Below, piece by piece: positions 25,163 through 34,331 of a DNA stretch of 64,000 nt. The translations under genes and the position numbers were made by a program. Each line of letters begins with the position of its first letter. The first letter of the stretch is position 1. A model generated the notes under the pieces. The model made no database searches, was not told the DNA's origin, and saw nothing but the letters and a program-made list of their open reading frames with translations. The stretch is from Arthrobacter alkaliphilus (GTDB lineage Bacteria; Actinomycetota; Actinomycetes; Actinomycetales; Micrococcaceae), in NCBI RefSeq assembly GCF_021483235.1, contig NZ_JAKEEC010000001.1, positions 339,708-403,707 on the forward strand, read 5' to 3'.

Positions 25163-26473
25163 CTAGGCGATCCGGTCGATGATGAGCTGTTGAGCCGGTC
25201 GCGAGCCTTCCGGCGCAATGACCACGGCCCCTTCCAAGGCTTCTTTCGCCCGTTCGAACTTTTCCGGGGTGTCGGTCAGGAGGGTCATGAGTGGCTCCCC
25301 CGCGCGAACCAAGGCGCCCGGTTTCGCGTGCATCCGCACCCCTGCGCCAGCTTGGACAGCGTCTTCCTTCCGGGCTCGTCCGGCGCCGAGGCGCCACGCG
25401 GCCACGCCCACGGACAAGGCGTCGAGCTCCACCAGGACGCCGTCGGCCGGAGCCGCGATGATCTCGGATTCCTTGGCCAACGGCAGGTCGGCGCGCGGAT
25501 CGCCGCCCTGGGCTTCGATCATGCGGTTCCAGACGTCCATCGCACGGCCGTCCTTGAGGGCGGCCGCAGGGTCGGCGTCGTGGACTCCTGCACAGGCAAG
25601 CATCTCTTCGGCGAGCCTGACGGTCAGCTCGACGACGTCTTCCGGACCGCCGCCCGCAAGCACCTCCACCGATTCCTCGACCTCGATGGCATTGCCGGCG
25701 GTCAGGCCCAGCGGTGTACCCATGTTGGTGAGGAGTGCCACCGTGTTGACGCCCGCGTCCTTGCCCAGGGCCACCATGGTTTCGGCCAGCTCCCGGGCAC
25801 GGGCTTCGTCCTTCATGAACGCCCCGGAGCCCACCTTCACGTCCAGCACCAGGGAGCCCGTGCCTTCGGCGATCTTCTTGCTCATGATGGACGAGGCAAT
25901 CAGGGGAATGGCCTCCACGGTGCCCGTGACGTCGCGCAGCGCGTAGAGCTTCTTGTCCGCCGGAGCCAAACCGGTGCCGGCGGCGCAAATGACGGCTCCC
26001 ACGTCCTGCAGCTGGGCAAGGATTTCCTCGTTGCTGAGGTTGGCCCGCCAACCGGGGATTGCCTCGAGCTTGTCGAGCGTGCCGCCGGTGTGGCCCAGTC
26101 CCCTGCCGGAAAGCTGGGGAACCGCCACGCCGAACACGGCCACCAACGGCGCCAGCGGAAGAGTGATTTTGTCCCCGACACCCCCGGTGGAGTGCTTGTC
26201 CGTGGTGGCTTTCACACCGCCGTCGGGCCTCCGGAGGCTGGAGAAGTCCATCCGCTCGCCCGAGGCGATCATCGCCTGGGTCCAGCGCGAGATCTCGCCG
26301 CGGTCCATCCCGTTGAGCAGGATGGCCATGTTCAGGGCCGCCATTTGCTCGTCGGCGATGACGCCGCGGGTATAGGCATCGATCGTCCAGTCGATCTGCT
26401 CCGGGGTCAGGGTGCCCTTGTCCCGCTTGATGCTGATGATCTGTACGGCATCGAAAGCTTCAGTCTGTGTCAC
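25163..26473 (-). CDS. deoA: Thymidine/pyrimidine-nucleoside phosphorylase
   Basis: 436-residue phosphorylase that cleaves thymidine (and possibly uridine) to base and (deoxy)ribose 1-phosphate. The family signature SGRGLGHTGGTLDKLEAIPG (about 119-138) and the phosphate-binding segment DKHSTGGVGDK (about 91-101) are intact. The C-terminal alpha/beta domain is present, so it is the full-length form. GTG start; the start overlaps the cdd stop by 4 bases. With cdd it turns cytidine into uracil and sugar phosphate. Confidence 0.94.
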   Translation of the reverse strand: MTQTEAFDAVQIISIKRDKGTLTPEQIDWTIDAYTRGVIADEQMAALNMAILLNGMDRGEISRWTQAMIASGERMDFSSLRRPDGGVKATTDKHSTGGVGDKITLPLAPLVAVFGVAVPQLSGRGLGHTGGTLDKLEAIPGWRANLSNEEILAQLQDVGAVICAAGTGLAPADKKLYALRDVTGTVEAIPLIASSIMSKKIAEGTGSLVLDVKVGSGAFMKDEARARELAETMVALGKDAGVNTVALLTNMGTPLGLTAGNAIEVEESVEVLAGGGPEDVVELTVRLAEEMLACAGVHDADPAAALKDGRAMDVWNRMIEAQGGDPRADLPLAKESEIIAAPADGVLVELDALSVGVAAWRLGAGRARKEDAVQAGAGVRMHAKPGALVRAGEPLMTLLTDTPEKFERAKEALEGAVVIAPEGSRPAQQLIIDRIA

Positions 26474-26880
26474 CGGTTCTCCTCCAGGTTGTCGGGACCG
26501 AAGGCATCTGGCAGCACTTGGTCCATGGTCTTGATGCCCTGCGTTGTCATGAGCTGCATGCCGGGCGCCCGGAATTCATACAGCAATTGCCGGCAACGGC
26601 CGCACGGCATAAGGACATTGCCTTTTCCGTCGACGCAATAGAACGCCCGCAACCTGCCGCCCCCACCAAGGTGGAGCGCCCCCACCAAGGCGCACTCGGC
26701 GCACAGGGTGAGTCCATAACTGGCGTTCTCTACGTTGCATCCGCTGACTATCCGCCCGTCCTCGGTGAGGGCAGCCGCCCCCACCGGGAACTTCGAATAC
26801 GGAGCATAGGCCTTCCCCATCGCGGCGACCGCGGCGGCCTCGAGGGCCGCCCAGTCCACCGCAGCATCCGTGAACGCCAC
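26470..26880 (-). CDS. cdd: Cytidine deaminase
   Basis: 136-residue tetrameric-type cytidine deaminase. Zinc ligands and the catalytic Glu are in the CAE motif (about C60, E62 from this start) and PCGRCRQ (two Cys). It converts (deoxy)cytidine to (deoxy)uridine, feeding deoA. The GTG at 26880 has AAGGG 6 bases upstream; a TTG at 26886 that overlaps the permease stop is the alternative and would add two residues. Sixth gene of the nucleoside operon in transcription order. Confidence 0.93.
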   Translation of the reverse strand: MAFTDAAVDWAALEAAAVAAMGKAYAPYSKFPVGAAALTEDGRIVSGCNVENASYGLTLCAECALVGALHLGGGGRLRAFYCVDGKGNVLMPCGRCRQLLYEFRAPGMQLMTTQGIKTMDQVLPDAFGPDNLEENR

Positions 26881-26882
26881 GG

Positions 26883-28406
26883 TCAACCCTTGACGTACGG
26901 GATGCCGCTCGCCGCCGGCGGCCTGGACCTGCCCACCAATCCGGCCACGGCGAAGACCGTCAAAGCGTAAGGCAGCATTGCCATGAATTGGCTAGGCACC
27001 GGCGATCCGATGATGGTGATGACGCTCTGGAGGTTGTCCGCGAAGCCGAACAGCAGAGCGGCGAGGAAGGCGCCGATCGGGTTCCAGCGCCCGAAGATGA
27101 GCGCCGCCAGGGCGATGTACCCGCGGCCACCGGACATGTCCTTGCTGAACGCGTCCACGGACACCAGGGTGAAGAACGAGCCGCCGATGCCCGCGATCGC
27201 ACCGCCCATGAGCACGTTCCAGAAACGGGTCCGGTTGACGTTGATGCCCACAGTGTCGGCCGCCTGCGGGTGCTCACCGACAGCCCGCACACGCAGACCC
27301 CACTTTGTGTGGAAAAGGCCGAGGTAAACCACGATCACTGCGATGTACATCAAATAGCCCACGAGGGACTGGTGGAAGAGGATGGGGCCGATGATGGGGA
27401 TGTCGGACAGGAATGGAATGTCCACCGGAGGCAAGCGGCCCGGCTTGTTGAGGCCATCCGGGTCAGCCGTCAGCAGCGTCGAAAAAAGGAAGCTCGTCAA
27501 TCCACTGATGAGGACGTTGAGCACGACGCCGACGATGATCTGGTTGACCAGGTACTTGATGCTGACCACGGCCAGCACCAGGGAAACAAGGGTTCCGGCG
27601 ACGGCCGCCGCGACGAGCCCTGCGTAGACGTTGTGCGTCACCGTGGCAACGACCGCCGCGGAGAATGCGCCGAGCAGGAGCTGCCCTTCAATGGCAATGT
27701 TGACCACGCCGACGCGTTCGCACAGGACGCCGGAAAGGGATCCGAAGACCAGCGGAACAGCCAAGGTCACGGATCCTGCGATCAGTCCCGCGAGGGAGAT
27801 CGACGGCTCAGCGCCGTTTCCGCCCGCGACGATCCAGACCATGAATCCGATGAGGAACACCGCGGCAAAAGTACCGGCCACCCAGCGGGGAGCGGTCCTC
27901 TTCGCCTGGGTGAGGTACACCGTGTAGCCGGCCAGGCCCAGGAGGATCACCGCTGCGATCCAGCAGGTTGCCGCGGAAGGGAGCGTGATCTTCGAAACCT
28001 TGGCCACACCGAGCGCGGCAAGGCCAAGGACCACGACGGCGGCGACCGTCGAGGCGGGCAGCCAACCCGGTACCGTCCCAGGACCGGAGGAGCGGGCCGG
28101 GCCCGACGTCGAGCGACGGCGGGTAAACCACAAGTACCCGAGTCCCACGGATAGCAGAAGGGCCAGGACGAAGGTGACCAAAGCAGCAACACTCGATGCC
28201 CCTTCATTGGACGCCTCTGCAATGCCGAAGCCGGCCGACTTCGAAGGTGACATGAACCCGAACAGCACGGTTCCCACGATGGCGAGCACCGACAATCCAA
28301 TACCGGCCTTCCAGCTCACCAGTTCCGTCGCACCCGTCTTTGCCGGGCGCGCCGGGGCGTTACCGGCGGACGTGCCACCGCCGGGCTGGGTTGTAGTGGT
28401 ACTCAT
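26883..28406 (-). CDS. Nucleoside ABC transporter permease (YufQ/NupQ-like) with extended N-terminus
   Basis: 507-residue permease of the BPD_transp_2 family. The core (about 195-500) holds the typical ERVGVVNIAIEGQLLLGAF and GRGYIALAALIFGRWNPIG segments. Unlike most homologues of about 320 residues, it has about 190 extra N-terminal residues with four to five additional hydrophobic segments and a Ser/Pro-rich loop. Partner of the next permease and the ABC ATPase; imports (deoxy)nucleosides by family and context. Start overlaps the upstream permease stop by 4 bases. Confidence 0.9.
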   Translation of the reverse strand: MSTTTTQPGGGTSAGNAPARPAKTGATELVSWKAGIGLSVLAIVGTVLFGFMSPSKSAGFGIAEASNEGASSVAALVTFVLALLLSVGLGYLWFTRRRSTSGPARSSGPGTVPGWLPASTVAAVVVLGLAALGVAKVSKITLPSAATCWIAAVILLGLAGYTVYLTQAKRTAPRWVAGTFAAVFLIGFMVWIVAGGNGAEPSISLAGLIAGSVTLAVPLVFGSLSGVLCERVGVVNIAIEGQLLLGAFSAAVVATVTHNVYAGLVAAAVAGTLVSLVLAVVSIKYLVNQIIVGVVLNVLISGLTSFLFSTLLTADPDGLNKPGRLPPVDIPFLSDIPIIGPILFHQSLVGYLMYIAVIVVYLGLFHTKWGLRVRAVGEHPQAADTVGINVNRTRFWNVLMGGAIAGIGGSFFTLVSVDAFSKDMSGGRGYIALAALIFGRWNPIGAFLAALLFGFADNLQSVITIIGSPVPSQFMAMLPYALTVFAVAGLVGRSRPPAASGIPYVKG

Positions 28407-29776
28407 GCTGTTGCAGCTCCGCTCTCAATTTTTCCGGAAGGTCTGGTTCCGGAGCCGGGGCCGCCGGCGGCCTTCTTCTTTTTCCGCGGGTTCAGTCCGA
28501 AGATCGCACGCACCAGCGGCGGTGCTGCGATGAACAGGACGATCAAGGACTGGATGACCAGGACGATATCGATGGGGGTCTGGGTTTGGGCCTGCATCGC
28601 GACGCCTCCAGCGCGGAAGGCGCCGAACAGGAGGCCGGCGAAGAAGGTTCCCCACGGCGTCGAACGGCCGAGCAGTGCGACTGTAATGGCATCGAATCCG
28701 ATGGAAGCCGCGACGCCTCCGGAGAGGTACTTCTCCGTGCCTGATACCTGCGCAATGCCGGCCAGGCCCGCGAGCGCACCCGCAATCGCCATCACGAGAA
28801 TTACGGCGCGCGGAACGTTGATTCCAGCGGTGCGTGCCGCGCTCTGGTTGGCGCCCACGGCCCGGAATTCGAAGCCGAGCGTGGAGCGCTTCAGGAGCCA
28901 CCAAACGAAAACCGTTGCCAGCACTGCCAAGAGGAATCCGGCGTGGAGCCTGAACTGGGGTCCGAGCAATTCCGGAAACAGTGCCGATTGGTCCAGGAAG
29001 GGCGAGATCGGGTTGGTCGAACCCTTCCGCTGGAATGCCGGAGTGGTCAGGAGGAACAGGAGCAGGAAGTTGGCGATGTAGTTCAGCATGATGGTCACGA
29101 TGACCTCATGGGCACCCGTCCGGGCCTTGAGGAGGCCGACGATGCCGCCCCACACCGCGCCGCCGATGAAGCCCGCAACGATGACAAGAAGCAAGTGAAT
29201 CGGGAAAGGCATGTGCCAGGTGAATCCCACGTAGGCGCCGAACAGGGCGCCGAAGATGATTTGGCCTTGCGCACCGATGTTGAACAGTCCCGCGCGGAAG
29301 GCCAGGGCCACTCCGAGTCCCGCCAGGATCAGGGGTGCGGACACGGTCAGGGTTTCAGTGATCGGGTACAGCTGGGCTGCGGCGTCGGCCCCGGTCCAGT
29401 TGAAGATCGCACCTTGGACGAGGGCCACATAGGGCCTGAAGACCTCGGTGAGCATGTCCCCAGGCTGGGCGAAGAAATAGCCTGCCGTCTCTGCCACTTT
29501 GGGATTGGTCACGGCCATCAGGATTCCGCCGAGCACAATCGCGAGGAGCACGGACAGGACCGAGACCATGGCGTTTCCCGTCACGATCTGCCGGAAGACC
29601 GAACCACCGGCGGCGTGCGGGATCTGTCCGCCTTGGCTGGCGGCCGGAATCACCGAAGGGGCCATGGCGCCGTCGGCGGTGTCCAGGGCAACGTCAAGGA
29701 CAACCTCGTCGGCCAAAGTTTCCGAGCGCTCCGCTTCGACTTCGTTTACCTGTCGAGGGGTGTTGGACTCAGACAT
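28403..29776 (-). CDS. Nucleoside ABC transporter permease (YufP/NupP-like)
   Basis: 457-residue BPD_transp_2 permease. The segment RAGLFNIGAQGQIIFGALFGAY and the coupling loop VGANQSAARTAGI identify the family. There is a soluble N-terminus of about 70 residues and a polar, Lys/Pro-rich C-terminal tail. It pairs with the next permease in the membrane. The ATG overlaps the ATPase gene's stop region by 8 bases. Confidence 0.9.
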   Translation of the reverse strand: MSESNTPRQVNEVEAERSETLADEVVLDVALDTADGAMAPSVIPAASQGGQIPHAAGGSVFRQIVTGNAMVSVLSVLLAIVLGGILMAVTNPKVAETAGYFFAQPGDMLTEVFRPYVALVQGAIFNWTGADAAAQLYPITETLTVSAPLILAGLGVALAFRAGLFNIGAQGQIIFGALFGAYVGFTWHMPFPIHLLLVIVAGFIGGAVWGGIVGLLKARTGAHEVIVTIMLNYIANFLLLFLLTTPAFQRKGSTNPISPFLDQSALFPELLGPQFRLHAGFLLAVLATVFVWWLLKRSTLGFEFRAVGANQSAARTAGINVPRAVILVMAIAGALAGLAGIAQVSGTEKYLSGGVAASIGFDAITVALLGRSTPWGTFFAGLLFGAFRAGGVAMQAQTQTPIDIVLVIQSLIVLFIAAPPLVRAIFGLNPRKKKKAAGGPGSGTRPSGKIESGAATA

Positions 29777-31319
29777 GTGTTCCTCCCTCGAGGGTCTTGT
29801 GGGCAGTCAGTTCCGCCTCATGTTCCGGAACGCCGGCCATCATCAGGCCCAGCACATCGCGGGAGGTACCGGCCGGAACAATCCCCACCAGCTTTCCCCG
29901 GTAGAGGACGGCAATCCTGTCGGCAAGTTCGAGCACTTCATCGAGCTCAGTGGACACGATCATCACGGGGGTTCCGTTGTCCCGTTCGGCAATGACCCGT
30001 TTGTGCACGAATTCGATGGAGCCGACGTCAAGGCCGCGGGTGGGCTGTGATGCGATGAAGAGCCGCAGCGGCCTGGAAAGCTCCCTGGCGAGGACCACCT
30101 TTTGTTGGTTGCCTCCGGAGAGCGTGCCGACGGCGACGTCGATCGACGGTGTCCGCACATCGAACTCCTCGACCTTCTTCTCCGCGTGGGAAGCGATCAA
30201 TGCCGGCTTCATGCCGATCCCCTGGGCAAAAGGCGCTTTGTCGTACAAGTCCAGGATCATGTTCTCGGAGATGGAGAACGTTCCCACCAGCCCGTCGATC
30301 TTGCGGTCTTCGGGGACGAAGCCGACGCCGGCGGACAGGACCTGCTTGACGCTCTTGCCGAGCAACTCGACGTCGTCGAGGATGATGGACCCGGTGACGT
30401 GCTGCTGGACCCCAAGGATGGCTTCCGTAAGCTCCGTCTGGCCGTTGCCTTGGACGCCGGCGATCGCGAGCACTTCGCCTTTCGCGATGTCGAAACTCAG
30501 CCCGTCCACCACGTGCTGGCCATTGTGGTCCACAACCGTCAGATCCCGGACCTTGAAGGTCGCCTCGCCGGGTTGGGCGGGTTTCTTCTCCAGGGTCAGG
30601 CTGACCGCCCTGCCCACCATGGCCGAGGCGAGTTCCGTCGGGGACGCCGAGGGATCAGCCGAGCCCACAACCTTCCCCCGCCGGATCACCGTGATGATGT
30701 CCGAAATTTCCTTGACCTCGCGAAGCTTGTGCGAGATGAAGACGATCGACTTTCCCGCTGCCTTGAGCTGCCGGATGATGTCCAGGAGCTCGTCGGTTTC
30801 CTGCGGGGTAAGGACAGCGGTCGGTTCATCGAGGATCAGGACTTCGGCGTCGCGGACGAGTGCCTTGATGATCTCGACCCGTTGCTGCACGCCCACGGGC
30901 AGGTCTTCCACTAGGGCGTCGGGGTCCACGTGGAACCCGTATTGCTTGGAGATCTCGGAGATTTTTCGGCGGGTTTCATCCAGGTTCAGGAAACCGGCGG
31001 CCTTGGTGGCTTCGTTTCCCAACGCCACGTTTTCGGCGACGGTGAACACCGGAATCAGCATGAAGTGCTGGTGGACCATTCCGATCCCCGCCGCCATGGC
31101 ATCGCCGGGCCCCTTGAAGACGACCGGCTTGCCGTCAATCAGGATTTCGCCGTCGCTGGGGTCATAGAGTCCGTAGAGGACGTTCATCAGGGTGGATTTA
31201 CCGGCACCGTTTTCGCCAAGGAGGCAATGGACTTGGCCGGGTTCAACCACGAGATCGATGTGGTCATTGGCTACGAGGGATCCGAAGCGCTTCGTGATCC
31301 CTTTCAGTTCGAGTTTCAA
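29769..31319 (-). CDS. Nucleoside ABC transporter ATP-binding protein (two NBDs)
   Basis: 516-residue protein with two fused ABC domains, as in YufO/NupO and sugar-type ATPases. The first domain has Walker A GENGAGKST and Walker B LILDEPTAVLTP; the second has a degenerate Walker A (GVQGNGQTE) and LSGGNQQK signature with SQPTRGLD, the usual asymmetry. It energises the two permeases. TTG start at 31319 with GGAG 4 bases upstream, in frame with the family start MKLELKGITKRFG. A perfect hairpin separates it from the BMP gene. Confidence 0.92.
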   Translation of the reverse strand: MKLELKGITKRFGSLVANDHIDLVVEPGQVHCLLGENGAGKSTLMNVLYGLYDPSDGEILIDGKPVVFKGPGDAMAAGIGMVHQHFMLIPVFTVAENVALGNEATKAAGFLNLDETRRKISEISKQYGFHVDPDALVEDLPVGVQQRVEIIKALVRDAEVLILDEPTAVLTPQETDELLDIIRQLKAAGKSIVFISHKLREVKEISDIITVIRRGKVVGSADPSASPTELASAMVGRAVSLTLEKKPAQPGEATFKVRDLTVVDHNGQHVVDGLSFDIAKGEVLAIAGVQGNGQTELTEAILGVQQHVTGSIILDDVELLGKSVKQVLSAGVGFVPEDRKIDGLVGTFSISENMILDLYDKAPFAQGIGMKPALIASHAEKKVEEFDVRTPSIDVAVGTLSGGNQQKVVLARELSRPLRLFIASQPTRGLDVGSIEFVHKRVIAERDNGTPVMIVSTELDEVLELADRIAVLYRGKLVGIVPAGTSRDVLGLMMAGVPEHEAELTAHKTLEGGTHV

Positions 31320-31421
31320 AACTCCAACCCATCTATAAAGGATGGCTCCTCGTCATCACCGTGCTCCCAGCATAGTGCTCGGCAAACGAGTGTCGAAGAG
31401 CGGATTGAAGGCAACGCAGAA

Positions 31422-31462
31422 CGCGCTGCCCTTCTGCCAAAACTCGGCTGAAGGGCAGCGCG
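31422..31462 (-). terminator. Hairpin between the BMP lipoprotein gene and its ABC genes
   Basis: CGCGCTGCCCTTC (31422-31434) and its exact complement (31450-31462) make a 13-bp stem with a 15-base loop, 20 bases after the BMP stop. The following minus-strand bases are moderately T-rich. Position mirrors the livJ-livH terminator. Confidence 0.65.
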
Positions 31463-31482
31463 ATGCGGTTAAGCCCGGATGA

Positions 31483-32589
31483 TTACTTGGGGCTGGACTT
31501 CGATTCGACCTTGACTGCGCCGGAGATGATGTCCTTCTTCAACTGGTCAAGATCGCTCTTCATGTCGGCCGGCACCGCGGAATCGAGATCGTGGAACGGT
31601 GCAAGTGCCACGCCGCCGTTGTCGAGGGTGCCAACGTAGGGGCTGGGATCGAACTTGCCGTCTTTGTCGGCCTTGATGACCGTCTGGACGGCGTTCGACA
31701 TGGTCTTCTGGACAGACGTCAGGATGACCGACTTGTAGGCCGGTGCGGTCAGGTAGCCGTCCGAGTCGACCCAGATCAGCTTTGCGTCCGTGCCCTTTGC
31801 CTTGGCGTCAAGGATCGCACTTCCGGCGCCCGCGCCAACCGGACCGGCGACCGGAAGGACCACGTCGGCTCCCTGGTCCAGGAACCCCTGGGTGAGGACC
31901 TTGCCCTTGTCGACCTGCTTGAAGTCGCCGACAAACGTTCCGTCCTGCTTGTCCTTGTCCCAACCAAGCAGCTGGACCGACTTGCCCTTCTTCTGGTTGT
32001 AGTACTTCACGCCATCGGCGAAGCCGTCCATGAAGATGCTGACGGTGGGGATGTTAAGGCCACCGAAGGTGGCAACCTTGCCGGTCTTGGACGTGCCGGC
32101 GGCAAGGTACCCGGCCAGGAACGCAGCCTGGGCCGTGTTGTAGACGATCGGCTTGACGTTCTTCGGGAAGGTGGGATCCGAGTAGTCAATGATGGCGAAG
32201 TGGCTGTTCGGGTTCGCGGTCGCAATAGCCTTCGTAGCGTCTCCGAGGAGGAAGCCGACGGTCACCGTCAGCTTGCAGCCCTGCTGGACCATGGAACGAA
32301 GGTTCGGGTCGTAGTCGGTGTCGGCCTTGGACTGGACGTGCTTCTCCTGGATGCCCAGGTCCTTGGCTGCTGCCTGCAGGCCCTCGTAGCCTGACTGGTT
32401 GAACGACTTGTCATCGAAACCGCCGGAGTCGGACACCATGCATGCGGTGTAGTCCGATTTGGTGGCGCTGCCCGAGCTCGAAGCAGACGGTGCGCTACCG
32501 CAGCCTGCCAGCAAAAGTGCAGCGGCGCCCGCAGTGGCGACGCCCGCAAATGAACCGCGCTTAAATGTGGCACGCAGTGATTGCTTCAA
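31483..32589 (-). CDS. BMP family nucleoside-binding lipoprotein
   Basis: 368-residue ABC substrate-binding lipoprotein of the basic membrane protein (PnrA-like) family, which binds purine or mixed nucleosides. A signal peptide with lipobox LLLAGC places the lipidated Cys at about residue 30; the mature domain has the family segments GGFDDKSFNQSGYEG and GWDKDKQDGTF. The TTG start at 32589 has GGAGG 5 bases upstream and begins KQSLRATFKRG, a normal n-region. The upstream open frame has no ribosome site. First gene of the nucleoside import operon. Confidence 0.92.
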   Translation of the reverse strand: MKQSLRATFKRGSFAGVATAGAAALLLAGCGSAPSASSSGSATKSDYTACMVSDSGGFDDKSFNQSGYEGLQAAAKDLGIQEKHVQSKADTDYDPNLRSMVQQGCKLTVTVGFLLGDATKAIATANPNSHFAIIDYSDPTFPKNVKPIVYNTAQAAFLAGYLAAGTSKTGKVATFGGLNIPTVSIFMDGFADGVKYYNQKKGKSVQLLGWDKDKQDGTFVGDFKQVDKGKVLTQGFLDQGADVVLPVAGPVGAGAGSAILDAKAKGTDAKLIWVDSDGYLTAPAYKSVILTSVQKTMSNAVQTVIKADKDGKFDPSPYVGTLDNGGVALAPFHDLDSAVPADMKSDLDQLKKDIISGAVKVESKSSPK

Positions 32590-32750
32590 TTTTCCTCCAG
32601 GAAGAAAGTGATTGGTGCTACGACAGTTGGTCAATGAGTGTCCGTTTCGAAGACTCCGGTCTGAAATTCTTTTCACTGATGCTTCGCAGCACTGCGCCTG
32701 GGGCGCACTGATGGGTCAACTTTAGTGGGATGGAACACACCCCGCTAACA

Positions 32751-32786
32751 CAAAAGCCCAACAACCCGAAGATTGTTGAGCTTTTG
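32751..32786 (-). terminator. Hairpin downstream of the MDR oxidoreductase gene
   Basis: CAAAAGCCCAACAA (32751-32764) pairs with TTGTTGAGCTTTTG (32773-32786) with one position that is a G-U wobble on the minus-strand RNA. 14-bp stem, 8-base loop. It lies 65 bases after the gene and before the BMP gene's leader. Confidence 0.55.
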
Positions 32787-32850
32787 TTACCAAGCAGTAG
32801 TGGCGCTTCCAGCGGACGGCCCTAAGATACCCGGCAGCCGCAGCGGCTAT

Positions 32851-33870
32851 TCAGTGCAGCTGGACCAGCATCTTGCCGGTATTGGCTCCATCCAGGAGGT
32901 CAATGAAGGCCTTGGGAGCGTTCTCCAGTCCGTCAACGATCGTCTCGTCGTAGCGGACCGTTCCGTCAGCCAGCCATCCGGCCATCTTCGCGGCGAACTC
33001 CGCCGCGTGCTGGCGCTGGCCGCCTACGAGGAAGCCACGCAGGGTCAATTGCTTTCCGATGGCCACAGCCAGGTTCCGCGGGCCCGGCGTGGGCTCCGTG
33101 GAGTTGTACTGCGAAATGGCGCCGCACATGGCAACGCGGCCACCCACGGTAAGGACTGCGAGGGCAGCCTCGAGGTGTTCACCGCCCACGTTGTCGAAGT
33201 AGACATCGATGCCCCGCTCCCCCGCCGCCTCACGGAGTTGCTCCACGACTGGGCCGTCGTGGTAGTCGAAGGCCGCGTCGAAGCCGAGTTCCAGGAGCCG
33301 TGCCACCTTCTCCGGGGAACCGGCGCTGCCGATCACCTTCGAGGCGCCCATGGCCTTGGCCACCTGCCCCACAATCGAACCGACCGCACCGGCCGCACCG
33401 GAAACGAAGACCACGTCCCCGGCTTTGAACTCGGCCACTTTGAGCAGTCCGGCGTACGCCGTCAGGCCGGTCATGCCAAGCGCTCCGAGGAAGGCCGACG
33501 TCGGCGCCAGGCCGGCCGGAACCGGCGTCGCGCCTGCCGCATCCACCACCGAATATTCGCGCCAACCAAGCTGGTGCACGACGACGTCGCCCACCTTGAG
33601 TGCCTCGGAACGGGACGCGATCACCTCACCCACGGCACCGCCGTCGAGCGCTGCGTCAAGCCGGAAAGGCGCCGAATAGGACTTCACGTCATTCATGCGG
33701 CCGCGCATGTAGGGGTCGACCGACATGAACTCGTTGCGGACAAGGATCTGGCCTTCCTGGAGCTCCGGAAGGTCCGTTTCGGCCAGCCGGAAGTTCTCCT
33801 GGACGGGACGTCCGTCCGGGCGGGATGCCAACTGGATTTCGCGGGTGCTCTTGGGTGCGGCGGCGCTCAT
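32851..33870 (-). CDS. NADP-dependent MDR oxidoreductase (CurA/leukotriene-B4-dehydrogenase-like)
   Basis: 339-residue zinc-free medium-chain reductase. It starts with the family feature SRPDGRPVQENFRLAE, has the NADP-binding AAGAVGSIVGQVAKAMGA segment (about 150-167) and a CGAISQYN-type motif near 250. Such enzymes reduce alpha,beta-unsaturated ketones or quinones. It overlaps the ohr stop by 4 bases, so it probably belongs to the organic-peroxide regulon of the upstream repressor, detoxifying lipid-peroxidation carbonyls. Substrate is inferred. Confidence 0.88.
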   Translation of the reverse strand: MSAAAPKSTREIQLASRPDGRPVQENFRLAETDLPELQEGQILVRNEFMSVDPYMRGRMNDVKSYSAPFRLDAALDGGAVGEVIASRSEALKVGDVVVHQLGWREYSVVDAAGATPVPAGLAPTSAFLGALGMTGLTAYAGLLKVAEFKAGDVVFVSGAAGAVGSIVGQVAKAMGASKVIGSAGSPEKVARLLELGFDAAFDYHDGPVVEQLREAAGERGIDVYFDNVGGEHLEAALAVLTVGGRVAMCGAISQYNSTEPTPGPRNLAVAIGKQLTLRGFLVGGQRQHAAEFAAKMAGWLADGTVRYDETIVDGLENAPKAFIDLLDGANTGKMLVQLH

Positions 33871-34298
33871 GCTGCCACCTCCACGAGGGTGATGTCGACG
33901 GCGATGTTCCCGCGGGTCGCGTTGGAGTAGGGGCAGATCTGGTGGGCCTTGGCCACGAGCTGTTCGGCGGTTTCCCGGTCGAGGGCAGGCAGGGCGATCT
34001 CAAGCTCCGCGGCGAGCCCGTACCCCTCGCCGGACTCGAGGGCGCCGAAGTGGATCTTGGCGGCCACCGCGGAATCGCTGAGATCCACCCGGGCCTTGCG
34101 GCCTACCAGCCTGAGCGCCGAGTGGAAGCAGGCCGCGTATCCGGCGGCGAAAAGCTGCTCAGGGTTGGTTCCCTGGCCGTTTCCGCCCAGTTCCACGGGG
34201 CTGGCAAGCGCCACGTCCAGCTTGCCGTCGTTGGTGCGCGCGTTGCCGTCACGCCCTTCACCGGAAGCAAGCGCCTCGGCTGTGTACAAAGTCTTCAC
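33867..34298 (-). CDS. ohr: Organic hydroperoxide resistance protein (Ohr/OsmC)
   Basis: 143-residue thiol peroxidase that reduces organic hydroperoxides. The two active cysteines are C57 (GYAACFHSA) and C122 (ICPYSNAT), and the conserved Arg is R21. The GTG at 34298 is preceded by GAAGAGG. It is 33 bases downstream of the MarR-type regulator and upstream of the MDR gene on one likely transcript. Confidence 0.95.
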   Translation of the reverse strand: MKTLYTAEALASGEGRDGNARTNDGKLDVALASPVELGGNGQGTNPEQLFAAGYAACFHSALRLVGRKARVDLSDSAVAAKIHFGALESGEGYGLAAELEIALPALDRETAEQLVAKAHQICPYSNATRGNIAVDITLVEVAA

Positions 34299-34331
34299 TG
34301 TGGTTTCCTCTTCCTTCGGGCGGATGGACGA

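Noticed and set aside
25098..26051. N-terminal extension of the second DedA to 534 residues
   Set aside because: The extra part is an out-of-frame reading of deoA on the same strand and has no DedA similarity.
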